DNA from: Buxus sempervirens
Taxonomy: Eukaryota; Streptophyta; Magnoliopsida; Buxales; Buxaceae
Reading direction: 5' to 3'
DNA: 64,000 nucleotides
NCBI GenBank assembly: GCA_947561395.2
Contig: OX387187.1
Location: 38,979,829 to 39,043,828, forward strand
The notes beneath the pieces are model-generated. The model did no database searches. It was not told where the DNA came from and was given only the letters and a program-made list of their open reading frames with translations. Every line of letters starts with the position of its first letter. The stretch's first letter is position 1. This document shows, one piece after another, positions 39,301 through 47,057 of the stretch. Made by a program: the position numbers and the translations under genes.

Positions 39301-41713
39301 GGTTGGCTGCCTAACTTGGATGGACTGCATGAAGCCATGTTGAGAATGCGCCAAATATTGGTAGAAACTGTTGCACCACAAATTTAGTAGTAGACCCATC
39401 AATTGCACTAGATATTACAGTCATCTATAATTGAACCTTGACATCCTGGCTCTGGTGATCAATGTTCAAGAACTAGCTTGTGGAGCGCATGCTTCCGGTT
39501 GCCTTCTTCAAGTGGCTGGGTTGGTGAAAGGAAGCTGTATTGCTCCCATGGAGTTTCACATGAACAAACCAGCCATTTTCCGTCCTCAATCGCATTGTAT
39601 GTCCATGACTTCTGATTTGACCAGGTAGATGAGCCAATAGGCCTAACCTCTCCATGGACTTGCCCAGCAGCTGAAATACCTCTTCAGTTAGTAATCAATG
39701 GGTGAATGCCCAAATCAGGTCTAGAGCATTGTATTTTCTTTGCTATTCCAATCTATTTCCTTCCACTGGGAAAATGATCAACCACCGTTCGTGACTTGAT
39801 GATCTCTTTGACAATATCAGGAAGTGACCTCCTTTTTTGTTGGCTTCCATCATAGAAAATTTGGTCTTTGCTTTGGTTGCAACCTTATCACCCCTCATGG
39901 ATCTGTACTTTGATGTTGAATTCAAAAAACTTGAAAAGATGATGTGATTGAGCGTAATTTATGGCATAAAGCTCTCTCCCATCAGTTGTCCTATGTATGA
40001 TTTTGGTTATTCTTTAGTGGTTAAATTGATAGAACCAAACCTCCAAGCTGAAAATTTAGTTAGATCCGTAGATTCTGAACAGAGAAGGTGAAGACTTGCT
40101 AGCTGTCAAATAATATTCTTTGTGAACTTGTTCTAGGAATGGGCTTCGATGAAGAAATAATTTAACAAAAATAAACAAATTAGCAGGTAGAAATTGAACA
40201 GAGAGTTTAAGTGTGAGGGTAGGATAATGTCATGCATGGAAGTTGACATCTTGTGAATTTTTTAGCAAGCTTGTGGCTTATAATTAATTATTAGTGGGAT
40301 AAATATTTGCAGTCGACAGTGATAGATGTCTAAGTAATGGGTAATAGTATGAGGTTATGGTATGGAGACTTCCTCCTTCAGATGCTTATTTAATATGCTT
40401 TGATTGTTAGTTTGAAATTGACGAAATAAACTAAGCAACAACCATCTTGTCTCATGCTTGTCATAATCTTGCAGGCTGTCTATTCAAAGTGGGTTAGTTA
40501 TGAATTAAGATATTAATGTATGCTTTCTTTTCCTTTTTCAGGAGCATTTCCAGAAGCTGAGGATGGAAAATGCAATGGGTTCATCAGCTGCAACAGTTAA
40601 ACAGGCAGGCAATTTACACTGTTTATTGTTTTAATCCTTATGATTACCTGATCATATGATGTATACCTTCTTCTGCAAATTAATTTGGTACCTACTTTGC
40701 ACGTGGGAAGAGTCACTATTGTAGCCTATGTTTTATCATTTGATATGATGTGTACAGATGTCCTTATTTCAAACCCTGAAATTTTTGGCTTTTAATGTGT
40801 TGTTTGAAGTGGTATGAATTGATCTGGCAATGGGTCGGGTGATAATTGGTTTTGGTTGACCAGTGCATGCTATAATGCTACAAAAGCCAATGAACCTTCC
40901 TAATTAATGTTCAGGTTGGTGGTACCCTGCCATTTAAATCGGGGCTGGTCTGTTTGAGACATAAATTGCCAGCTGTAATTGTACTGCAATTTGTAATCAG
41001 TTGACCGTAGTTTTACGTGCATTTCTAATTGGATGCTGGTCGGGGTGCTTTAATTGTACATTGCTGATGCATTGTGTGTTTTGTGCGTTCCTTACAAATA
41101 TTTTATGTCCATAAACCAAACAATAATCATATCATTTGCTTGGGAGAAAAAAATTTGTTTTGGTTTCACACAGATGCTTCGGTTGCAGAGCTAAGCAAAG
41201 TCCACTAGTCCCTCAAATTGGTAAAATTTAAGATTGTTCAAGTGTGAGAATCTCTTCAAAAGTAGATTACCTTTGATGACTATTGAAGCTTTGTACATAA
41301 CCTTTGATTTAGCTTCTCAATTGGGGGAAAAAAAAGAAGAGAACTCACTTGGTAGAGTGTGCTATCGAAACATCCTACGGCATAAGTTGCATTATAACAT
41401 AAGCTTAGTTGTTGTTTTTCCTGCCTTTCCCTTATGATTATGTTTGTGAAAAATTAATTTATTTTACTTAATTATAGGTTTTGCTCCAATATCAGTTGCT
41501 AATTTTGGTTTTTGAGTTTTGGTGTTATCACTGATGATTCGTCGATAGGAACCTCTGAACAGGGCTATATATTTTGCCAACCCCCCACCTTTTACCGGTC
41601 TTATTTATTTATTTTGACTGCAGATTGCTTATCTTCAGAGTTTGGGATGCACTGTAGTTCCTACATCACGTCTGCACGCTTCTCGGTTGATCGAGCAGTA
41701 CAAGTCTATTTGA
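386..41713 (+). CDS. SRS2: SRS2-like UvrD/SF1A ATP-dependent DNA helicase (29 exons)
   Basis: Superfamily 1A 3'-5' DNA helicase of the plant SRS2/UvrD-like family (At4g25120 type). Yeast Srs2 removes Rad51 filaments and limits recombination; the nuclear role here is inferred from family. Exons by my reading: 386-546, 733-1405, 1509-1550, 1641-1804, 5651-5852, 6789-6845, 6946-7051, 7135-7268, 7394-7468, 7712-7837, 8055-8186, 8278-8361, 9276-9389, 9540-9640, 13586-13652, 14091-14141, 17697-17774, 19484-19693, 19789-19827, 20462-20533, 20635-20721, 20799-20855, 27431-27639, 27735-27828, 29452-29502, 34201-34263, 36584-36643, 40542-40604, 41624-41713. They sum to 3462 nt, 1153 aa, with all phases consistent. 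Residues 1-245 look disordered, with an acidic [10 protein letters not shown] patch near 155. Motifs: GPGSGKT 273-279 (I), [11 protein letters not shown] (Ia), STFHSF (Ib), DEFQD 483-487 (II), [14 protein letters not shown] about 508-521 (III), LNKNYRS 541-547 (IV), [12 protein letters not shown] 855-866 (V), [10 protein letters not shown] 901-910 (VI). The C-terminus has a conserved tail ending EQYKSI. Introns 23 and 28 use GC donors. Nothing in the frame suggests a pseudogene. Confidence 0.93.
2479..2502 (+). repeat. 24-nt G homopolymer in intron 4
   Basis: An uninterrupted run of 24 G follows a short CG-rich leader (CACCGCGCCGCCCGC) inside an otherwise AT-rich intron. Such a tract can fold as a G-quadruplex and is also prone to sequencing length error. 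Confidence 0.9.
2990..3480 (+). mobile_element. RTE-type LINE endonuclease fragment (intron 4)
   Basis: Translation gives pieces of an apurinic-type endonuclease domain of plant RTE-clade LINEs: [12 protein letters not shown] near 3010, [11 protein letters not shown] near 3210, and [16 protein letters not shown] near 3310-3355, followed by GFGQRNEMG and a stop. The usual ETKW is EIKG here, and the frame is broken several times. No reverse transcriptase follows. It is an old fragment inside intron 4. Confidence 0.75.
3895..5300 (-). mobile_element. 5'-truncated LINE copy with candidate TSD (intron 4)
   Basis: On the minus strand the pieces read: end of RT ([23 protein letters not shown]), [16 protein letters not shown], then a zf-RVT region ([56 protein letters not shown]-like) and the tail [17 protein letters not shown]. 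Several frameshifts separate the frames at 4038-4514, 4515-4763, 4561-4959 and 4802-5284. The 3' end is a T-run at 3893-3901 (poly(A) on the minus strand), and the 5' end is lost at about 5300. TTAGCTATT occurs at both edges (3886-3894 and 5301-5309) and fits a short target-site duplication, typical of incomplete reverse transcription. Confidence 0.82.
6190..6330 (+). mobile_element. Small zf-RVT LINE relic (intron 5)
   Basis: The + strand reads [18 protein letters not shown], then [16 protein letters not shown], which resembles the zinc-binding zf-RVT segment of plant LINE ORF2 (C...FLHC.FA..IW). It is only about 45 codons long and the flanks are unrecognisable, so the call rests on that one motif. 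Confidence 0.4.
7860..8022. repeat. TATG/TG-rich microsatellite (intron 10)
   Basis: Imperfect repeats of TGTG, TATG, TGCATG and TATA occupy most of the second half of intron 10, ending about 30 nt before the acceptor of exon 11. Confidence 0.8.
8486..8650 (+). repeat. 80-bp tandem duplication (intron 12)
   Basis: A unit beginning CATTGTCWATCTCTT and containing CCCAGCTA(C/T)TCAGGATACT occurs at 8486 and 8566. A partial third copy (TCTCTTCTTCTCTTTGGATG) starts near 8631. The copies differ at a few sites, so the duplication is recent but not brand new. Confidence 0.85.
9660..9800. repeat. (TA)n/(TATG)n low-complexity tract
   Basis: TA, TATG and TGTATG repeats fill this part of intron 14 directly before the 93-bp tandem repeat. 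Confidence 0.85.
9805..10072 (+). repeat. 93-bp tandem repeat, about 2.9 copies (intron 14)
   Basis: Units start with ACTTATTTTTAATGTGCATT at 9805, 9898 and 9991, each running through GATTGCGATAG, GGAGCTGCTTGAACTTA and ATACTCCCACATAC. Copies 1 and 2 are almost identical; copy 3 differs at several bases and ends in the ACTAGATGATTATGG junction. There are no spacers, so this is a simple tandem array. Confidence 0.92.
10060..10272 (+). mobile_element. Possible LINE 3' tail ending in poly(A) (intron 14)
   Basis: The segment ends with a TA-repeat, CATTCATTATTCATC and an A-run at 10261-10271. The intron-25 LINE ends in the same order: dinucleotide repeat, CTTCATTATTCATCC, A-run. That shared tail suggests a very short 5'-truncated copy of the same family. 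The rest of the segment is not recognisable. Confidence 0.35.
11030..12060 (+). mobile_element. Decayed LINE ORF2 3' part with RNase H (intron 14)
   Basis: The + strand gives broken frames reading WGERNTRMF and [14 protein letters not shown] (zf-RVT to linker region), then near 11490-11830 an RNase H-like stretch: [36 protein letters not shown], and [10 protein letters not shown]-like text. The catalytic-type order (D/G-S-GNP, then A-E-L-AL) is visible but stop codons and shifts are frequent. The 3' end is probably near the A-rich TTGATAAAATCTTATTAATTATT at 12020-12045. Confidence 0.6.
12480..12504 (+). repeat. A25 homopolymer (intron 14)
   Basis: A pure run of 25 A, possibly the poly(A) tail of an unrecognised retroposed sequence to its left. 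The sequence before it has no protein I recognise. Confidence 0.85.
12505..13585. other. Intron 14 end, nothing recognised
   Basis: AT-rich sequence up to the exon 15 acceptor (CATAG at 13581-13585). I see no coding, repeat or RNA signal. Confidence 0.5.
14980..17422 (+). mobile_element. 2.44-kb solo LTR with 5-bp TSD (intron 16)
   Basis: The segment starts TGTCAGAACCCC and ends TTGTTCCTACA. It is flanked by CATAG on both sides (14975-14979 and 17423-17427), the 5-bp duplication expected of an LTR retrotransposon. No gag-pol lies inside, so it is a solo LTR left by LTR-LTR recombination. Inside are a TATAAAAG at 15490, a CT-rich stretch (15370-15850), a diverged AATTTAGAAACTTT-type repeat field (16800-17170), and near the 3' end GGTACCTAACACCTTCC and GGTGGCGACTCC, which I associate with long Ty3/Gypsy (Tat/Ogre-like) LTRs. 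Lineage is inference; the boundaries are seen directly. Confidence 0.85.
15490..15497 (+). promoter_or_regulatory. TATA box of the solo LTR
   Basis: TATAAAAG, followed by a GGGGGC and a CT-rich downstream stretch, is a typical LTR core promoter layout on the same strand as the host gene. Confidence 0.55.
18340..18730 (+). mobile_element. RTE-type LINE RT C-terminal fragment (intron 17)
   Basis: Frames here read [28 protein letters not shown], the degenerate equivalent of the KGKFYRTAIRPAMLYG...W..K block near the C-terminus of RTE reverse transcriptases, then [13 protein letters not shown] (usual LRWFGHV...) and the 3' end motif CCCAACTAGTTGGG. Many stops. Same clade as the pieces at 2990 and 25655. 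Confidence 0.6.
18875..19056. mobile_element. 182-bp MITE with 8-bp TSD (intron 17)
   Basis: CTAAAGGA occurs on both sides (18867-18874 and 19057-19064). Inside, the left half (TCTGCACCCAATTAATTGTAC...GTTGTGATCGGTGC) is the diverged inverted complement of the right half (GTACCAATCACAATTGGCCGGTGC...AAATTGGGTGCAGATGA). An 8-bp duplication with long imperfect inverted repeats fits a hAT-like MITE. Confidence 0.65.
20856..22990. other. First part of intron 22, no clear content
   Basis: AT-rich intron. Around 21590-21860 and 22370-22470 there are scattered CGAAATTTCG-like and ACAGAA/ATGTC words that look like an eroded repeat, but I cannot define ends or a family. Confidence 0.4.
22995..23031. 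repeat. (CA)n/(ACGC)n microsatellite
   Basis: ACACACACACGCACGCACGCACGCACACACGC inside intron 22. Confidence 0.9.
23364..23392 (-). mobile_element. Helitron-like 3' terminus (intron 22)
   Basis: Read on the minus strand: a 7-bp-stem hairpin CACGTGC-AAC-GCACGTG (23392-23376), eight nucleotides (CATATTTA), then CTAG at 23367-23364, followed by T. A hairpin shortly before CTRR with insertion next to T is the standard Helitron 3' end. The element would extend rightwards on the + map; its TC-type 5' end was not identified, and no Rep/helicase is visible, so it would be non-autonomous. Confidence 0.55.
23400..24884. other. AT-rich stretch of intron 22, probably Helitron interior
   Basis: Very AT-rich, with an A-run mix at 23597-23625. 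No coding signal. If the Helitron end at 23364 is real, part of this is the element's interior. Confidence 0.35.
24894..25343. mobile_element. 450-bp Mutator-like MITE with 9-bp TSD (intron 22)
   Basis: AAACTATAA flanks both ends (24885-24893 and 25344-25352). The terminal inverted repeats are about 65-70 bp: left GGGAAAATTATGGAAAAGGG, TCACTTTTCGTCGATATTTA, AAAACATGCCACTAAGAT; the right end is its near-perfect inverted complement. A 9-bp duplication with long TIRs starting GGG is the Mutator/MULE hallmark. A second internal copy of the TIR motif follows each end, and the centre (about 25060-25180) holds 21-25-bp tandem units containing GGGACACAAGCTCAT. There is no transposase. Confidence 0.9.
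25655..26435 (-). mobile_element. RTE-type LINE fragment (intron 22)
   Basis: The + strand reads as the complement of the RTE reverse-transcriptase C-terminal half. The recognisable blocks run in the usual order: GTGGGGTTGGTTATACGAATC at the 3' side, CATGTCCAAACCACCCTAAT (complement of LRWFGHV), AAATTCTGTACCATACAAC (complement of AMLYG), AAGCCAACCAGCTCTACCC, and CATCTTTTTGTACATTTGA. Many stops and shifts. The opposite orientation to the piece at 18340 shows independent insertions. Confidence 0.65.
26952..27007 (+). repeat. Perfect 28-bp tandem duplication (intron 22)
   Basis: The unit TTTCATGTTAACAATGAG + TCATTAACTC occurs twice head to tail at 26952 and 26980 without visible mismatch. Confidence 0.9.
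28465..28645 (+). mobile_element. Small LINE zf-RVT tail relic (intron 24)
   Basis: The frame around 28530-28640 reads [35 protein letters not shown], matching the W..(V/I)W.ERN.RIFEG consensus after the zf-RVT domain of plant LINE ORF2. It is short and isolated. Confidence 0.5.
28730..28895 (+). repeat. Six dispersed copies of a GAGTCTCACC motif (intron 24)
   Basis: Variants GGAGTCTCACCAA, GACGTCTCACCAC, GGAGTCTAACCAA, CGAGTCTCACCAT, GGAGTCTCACCAC and GGAGTCTCACCTT occur about every 20-45 bp. A TATTTATA-type TATA (about 28957) follows. This could be the U3 of an LTR, but I could not find TG/CA ends or a TSD. Confidence 0.6.
30200..33683 (+). mobile_element. Large degenerate LINE copy in intron 25
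   Basis: A 5'-truncated LINE in the same sense as the host gene. In order: end of the endonuclease ([13 protein letters not shown] near 30340), linker, RT (GPDGFTIEF near 31055; [19 protein letters not shown] near 31180; [13 protein letters not shown] near 31430; [13 protein letters not shown] near 31600; [10 protein letters not shown] near 31745), [24 protein letters not shown]-like text near 32130, KWLWRF, and zf-RVT ([15 protein letters not shown] near 32835). At least eight frame breaks. The tail is CA-repeat, CTTCATTATTCATCC and A13 at 33671-33683. No TSD was found. Confidence 0.88.
33589..33653. repeat. (CA)n microsatellite in the LINE tail
   Basis: About 30 CA units with two AAG interruptions. 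Open frames over it on the minus strand are only poly-CV. Confidence 0.95.
34264..36583. other. Intron 26, no recognised insertion
   Basis: AT-rich intron with a TG/TA-rich tract at 34685-34830 and T-runs around 36140-36290. I see no coding remnant or terminal repeats. Confidence 0.45.
37800..40000 (-). mobile_element. Degenerate LINE ORF1/ORF2 junction region (intron 27)
   Basis: On the minus strand, from 39960 downwards: [33 protein letters not shown] (ORF1 body seen in plant LINEs), [20 protein letters not shown], later [18 protein letters not shown] at about 38290-38250 (usual end of ORF1), and finally [15 protein letters not shown] near 37955-37910 (endonuclease LQETKL motif). The order is correct for ORF1 to start of ORF2 but all frames are broken, and the RT part is missing. 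This call rests on motif recall, not on alignment. Confidence 0.5.
40605..41623. other. Intron 28 (GC-AG), no insertion recognised
   Basis: The intron begins GCAGGC after AAACAG and ends GACTGCAG. It contains no recognisable element. No in-phase GT donor is available nearby. Confidence 0.7.
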
Positions 41714-42175
41714 GGAAGGACGTGTGTTGATTTAATTAGAAACGGTTGGTCATTGGGACACCTGATGTATGTCTGTTTCATCACTTATATCTATATCATG
41801 TAAAGGTATATCGAATTCACTTCTAAGAGCTTGTAATCTAATCATGTTCTTTTTGTTGTCTCCTTCATTATAGGAGGATTAAAAGTGTATATTATGATTG
41901 CTAATTTGGAGTTAGGTCGAGTTTCTTTCCAAAATAACCTCATATCTGCAGCTTGATAAATGAAAAACAATGCATTATTGGACTCTGTTAAGATTTTCTT
42001 TTAAATCTTTGAGTTGTTATTGGATTAGAGATGTGGGAACAGAAAGTCTGGAAATCCAATTTGAACAATGTCCCATAAATTTTGAAATCCATACAACACT
42101 TTGTTTGGATATGCAATTGATTTTAATTTTTTGCATTTAAACGATATTCGGAGCCATCATTGTCTATCATCAAAG
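41714..42175. other. 3' flank of the helicase gene
   Basis: Contains the 3'UTR of the helicase. I see no canonical AATAAA in the first 200 nt. Repeat sequence begins at about 42176. Confidence 0.4.
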
Positions 42176-42781
42176 GCCCTGATACCACTTTGTTGTTATG
42201 ATGGAGTTAAACCAACATAATGGAGGAACAAGAATAGCAAAATCAACATAAAAGTGTGCTTTGGATGCAAGAAACGCTTAATGAAAAAGTTGAGCTTCTA
42301 TCACAACTCTAATAACTTTATTTTTTATTGTAAATTTTTTGGTACAAACTTTGTATGACTTTTGATTGATTTTAAGAGTTATTATATTCTCAAAGTCATT
42401 AAACAACTAATGCTTAAACACCATACACAAAAGATTTCAAAACAGAAATAAAGAGCAATATTATGTGCCCAACTGTTGCTCTAAAAGCCTTAAGGCTTAT
42501 AGAGACTTCGTCAGTTATGCACTTAACATTTAGGATCATAATACGCCCCCATGCTTCCATGGCTGATGTCCCCCACTCTATCGACACTGACTCGGTGGTA
42601 GTTCTTTCTTTTTTGACGGTTTCACTCATTTATCAGTGTTCAATGACTTAACACCATGTCCATGCATAATACCGAAGCATTTTAATTTAGTTTATAAGTC
42701 TTCCCGTTCATGAATTGATCTAGTTTAACATCTATATAGGCAAGCTAACTACCCCATATAAAGATTAATTATGGGCTAACA
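42176..42781 (-). mobile_element. LTR plus tRNA-Met primer-binding site, partial element
   Basis: On the minus strand the segment starts TGTTAGCCCATAATTAATC (from 42781), ends ...TAACAACA at 42191, and is followed three nucleotides later by TGGTATCAGGGC (42187-42176), the usual primer-binding site complementary to initiator tRNA-Met. That layout is a 591-bp 5' LTR of a Copia-like element; the internal region beyond is lost within about 100 bp. No TSD can be tested because only one end is present. Confidence 0.55.
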
Positions 42782-42975
42782 CATGTATTGGACGAAATTG
42801 TTTGCTATTCTACGTGGAGAATCCCACATTTACTATATATTTAAGTGCCTCCTATAAAATATTTACAAAGGGTGAAAAGCAGTAGCCATAAGATGCTCCA
42901 CATTGAAGAATCATACTCCAATAGCAGGAAGCAATTTAGTTAAGCATTATCGCTTTCATAGACCAAAATATGTGT

Positions 42976-43853
42976 CTAGCTTATGCGTATACTTGAGGTG
43001 CCAATGTAGACAGGAAGGTCACATGAAGTCGTGGCTTCGAGAAGGTCTTGGATGGCCAGGCTTTCTGGCCCTTTTGAATCCTTCTTATAATTCTTTATGA
43101 TATCTAGGGTTGTTTTGTTGTTCGTGTTCTTGGCGTTCACATCTATTATTCCTACCTTGTTAAGATTCTTTGCGTTGAGCAGCTCGTCTATCATTTGCGA
43201 AAGTAACGGTTAAGTCTATCAAGCTTTAGAAATATTGCATCTTTTATCGAAGTTGAAATTGAAGAAAGGAAGAAAGAAACATATGGCTTTGCCTGGAAAT
43301 TTGTTTTGTGGCCGCAAGGTGCAAGAGGGTGTTGCCTTCGTTATCCTTCCAATTCAAAAGATCCTCCTTGCTGGACATTGAAGCCTTTAACAGTATTTTC
43401 ATGGCGTCAAGGCTTCCATGTTTCACAGCCAGATGAGCAGCAGTCTCATCTTCAACCGTCAACTCTCCAATGGAGTCTGGACAAGCCTTGAGTATTTCAT
43501 CCAAAACACCGATGCTTCCCGTTGCAGCAGCGCAATGAAGTGGGGTTTTCTTATTTCTGCCTTTTAGAATTCCCTGACGCCATGGATTCCCTCACCATCT
43601 CCACTGACCCATCGGTAGAAGCCAGATGCACCGGGCTAAGACCACCTTGGTTGAGTTTCCTGACAAATGAGGGCTTCAGACTCGCTAATTCCTTTGCAAA
43701 ACGGATTTGCTTGTTTATTACAGCTAAATGTAATGGAGTATCTGTGAAGGGTATGGCTTCAATCTTGTTCAAAAGATATGGGTCTCGACGGATTGACGCA
43801 TAGGGGTCATCTATATGTCCCTTTTCTGCGGCATGGACCAAACTCGTGTCCAT
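42976..43853 (-). pseudogene. BDA1/ITN1-like ankyrin-repeat gene, broken
   Basis: Plant ankyrin-repeat membrane proteins of this type act in defence signalling. The start at 43853 (MDTSLVHAAEKGHIDD) leads into repeats TPLHLAVINKQIRFAKEL and LSPVHLASTDGSVEMV. A one-base shift near 43580 moves the frame to NKKTPLHCAAATGSIGVLDE, TAAHLAVKHGSLDAMKIL and NTLLHLAATKQ (43504 down to about 43300). The next exon-like piece, DELLNAKNLNKVGIIDVNAK...TTLDIIKNY, lies at 43194-42980, but I find no good splice acceptor before it. The C-terminal transmembrane part is absent; an LTR (42191-42781) sits where it should follow. The frameshift, lost acceptor and lost C-terminus together make a pseudogene likely. 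Confidence 0.8.
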
Positions 43854-44199
43854 TATTACTTAAAGAGGTGTAAAACAATAGGGTAGCAAGCGTTATCTTC
43901 TCTATTTTGGCTTTAAAAAGGCTTGGAGCTTGGTTGCAGTTACATAGCTTGATATAATACGTATATAGCTTTTCAAAACAGGATTTCTTAATCACTTAGA
44001 AGGTATTTATGCCTTGCTTATGAATGGGTGGGAGCATTAATTGGTATTGGGGAGTTCTTAGATTACTCTTCTTGCATATTTTTGTGTAAAATGTGCATGC
44101 AAGGATAGGTAGCCCGTTTGGTGGTAGATCCGAAATAGAAAAGAAACAACCAAGAAGAGAGGCAAACAATATCCTCTCAACCCTTTTTTGCAAATTAGT

Positions 44200-46570
44200 T
44201 CAAAAAATTTTTTGGGGGTCTTTTAGTCCATTTTCAAATTTTGTCTCTTTATTTTAAAAGAGTCTCTTGGCAATGGGGCAGGTCAATGCGGACTGTATTA
44301 TAAGATACAAAAATTAGATGCTTTAAAATGTAATATATATGTTAATAAAGTGTCTGGTTTGGGGAAACATAGAACTTCCTAACTGTAATGTAGAGAGAGA
44401 CAATGTTTTCCACTATTATATAACTAAGGCATGTGGTGTGGTGAAGTTAATTTTAACTCTTAAATCTTACACAAATAACCACAATCGGGGTTAAAGCATT
44501 TATGCATAAAATCTTATTTTTGAGTTTTATAAATCCCATTGATATTGAGATCTTACTGTTGAAAAAAATGTTCTTGTTGCATGCTAATTGGCTGTTCCCC
44601 GTACAAAGTTGTCTAAGATTATTAATTGCCTTTTATTTTGTTATTTCTTGGGGTATTAATTTGGTATAAGATACTAATCTCACATATATTTAAGCTTAAA
44701 ACAACAACTCATCATATTAACAAATGAACTTGCTATAAGATAGCCCACTAATTAATAAGGTATATATATAACCGATGATCGGGATAACGGGTTGTTGGTT
44801 ACAGGCATGTTTAGTGTCGCACATGGTATGTGAAATCTCGATCCCACATTGGAAACGGATGAATTTTTAATAAGGCATAAGAGTCAGGGAAAATACTCTA
44901 ACTAGCAAGGTACTTTTTGGGGACAAAACCTTGCCGGTTTAGAACCCAAGACAGACAATACCTCATTAGGTTGGGTCGTTACATAGTAATCATTGTAGAG
45001 TTTACCATTTTTAATTCTTGTAAGTATTTAAATTCAATTTGAAGTTTTGAACGGCTCTTCGTCTAAGTATTCACATCCTTTGGTATTGCCATATGCGATC
45101 GGCATCTCGTGTGATCAGAGAGAATGGGTTACCTGTCACCTTTTCTCGATCTGGTGGTAAGGAGTTCTCTCTACTAACGCTGATTTTTTTTTTTGTGTGG
45201 TAGTTCAAGGAGAAGTCTCGGATAAACTTGTCTTAATTTAGGTTTTAAATTTTAATTTTCAATTCATGAGACGAGATATATATATATTGAGCTTTTTAAT
45301 TTTGATTGAATTTTAGAATCCTCAATGCCTAAGTCGTCGTCCAAGATAGGATGTGATCGAAACAGTTATTCCTGGACTTGCTTAGTTAATTAAGCTATAA
45401 TCTCCACTAAAAATAGTTTTCCCCATAAAACCAAAGGCTTACTTATGTGTTACGACTCAATCTAGCATCAATTTTACAGCACAAACCGAATGCTTATGCT
45501 ACTTTGCTTGGTTTTGCTTGGATGGCAACTGTCTCATTGTAATTATTTTGGATTGGTAAGGGGTGTTAATGGGTTAGGCCCAAACTACTCATGAACAGGT
45601 GACAAACATGTATTAATATATATCAAGGTCTTTATGAGCTTGTGTGGAATAATCCGTGCTTTTTATTCTTTGTCTCCTTCTTTGGCACTTGAGTTTAGTA
45701 GTGATATGTTACTTTTGTGCTGGTAAGTTGTGGTATGTCAATTGGGCTAATCACTTGGAAGATCTTTCCAATTACTTGCTAATATATATAATGATTTTAT
45801 GACAAGTTTGTAAACCTTGAGAAACTACATTCACTTGCTACCTCATTCAATTTGTGCTCATCCCATCTCTACAGTTCCCAGGGTCACACCTGCAATTGTT
45901 CTCAAGTGGGTTCCAGAAAAAACAGTGGCTTTGCTTTTCATAGCTTCATCATCTTAGTGATGACATCTGGGGTTAGAGTGGAACTTGTTCCACTGATCAT
46001 AAGGTTAATTTACATTACACCTGCATTTGATTTATGGCTCTCTGTAATTTTTTCTGAGATGAGTTGTGAACAACTGGAAACCTCTTCAAGCTTGGTTGGT
46101 AAGGGGGTGATCATGTATAGCTTCTGTCTCTTTCCCAGAAGCTCGCAGGTGGAGGGAGACATGAAGAACAGAAACCCTATAAACCATGGACCATACACGT
46201 ACTAGGGTATAAGGTGGCTTTTGGCTTGCGATTACACAGTCTTTGTGTCACATCGTGTTGTGATCTTCAGTCCACTGGCTCTATGATAATTGATGATCCA
46301 CTTCTTGGTGAATCTTTATGCAATATTCAACCATCATAATTATTGACCCATTATCACTGCTCCTGCGTATGCAACGTGGCATGGCGGGCAGATCAGACAA
46401 AGGTTGCACAGGATTTCAATTGAGATCAGACCGACACAGAACAAGTGCCAGAAGGTTAAAAACGTTGTATCTATTATTCTTTTATGAACTCCTATTGGCC
46501 TCTCTAAGTGCTTGTGCGCCTAATTCTAGGTCCACTTGTGCAAATCCATGACACGAAAGGGTGAGGTGGT
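44200..46570. other. Intergenic, sparse repeats
   Basis: No gene recognised. The segment at about 44807-44984 (TGTTTAGTGTCGCACATGG ... GGTTGGGTCGTTACA) has TG/CA ends and the CCCACATTGGAAA and GTCGTTACA words seen in some plant LTR/TRIM ends, but no TSD is visible. Confidence 0.4.
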
Positions 46571-46573
46571 GAA

Positions 46574-46681
46574 GGATAAGAACGTATGCAGCTAGCACAC
46601 CATCCTACCTGGTTGAATCTCAGTGATACAACACCAAATTAGAGTCTAGGATAAGAACATATGCTGCTAGCACACCATCCG
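46574..46681 (+). repeat. Short direct duplication upstream of the expansin gene
   Basis: AGGATAAGAAC(G/A)TATGC(A/T)GCTAGCACACCATCC occurs at about 46574 and 46649, 75 bp apart, with two mismatches. Confidence 0.8.
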
Positions 46682-46948
46682 ATATGTATATCAATAATAG
46701 AGAGTGAATGTAAGTGGGGGAATTTTCCTTATGTCAGGCGTTGTGGGTGTAAGACAAAAAGTGAAACAAGAGAAGGAAAAGTTGGGCAAGTCAGGGTTAA
46801 TGGAGTTTGTTGCTGTTAATATATTTAATTTTCTTCTAATCAAATGGTCTTATGGAGTCAATTAAGGTGTCTTGTTGTACATATCTAGTGTTTTGGTCTG
46901 CCTTTAATTTGGGCCCCTCAGGGATGAAAGTATTGTGACTCCCTCAGC

Positions 46949-46956
46949 TATAAATA
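46949..46956 (+). promoter_or_regulatory. TATA box of the expansin-like gene
   Basis: TATAAATA lies about 100 nt before the start codon at 47058, a normal plant spacing for a short 5'UTR. Confidence 0.6.
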
Positions 46957-47057
46957 TGGCTTCAGTTTGTATGTTCCCTCAACCACAACCTTCCTCGATC
47001 TCCATCAGTAGTTTTAGAGGATTTTGTCATTAATCGACTTGTAAAGACCTATTAGAC

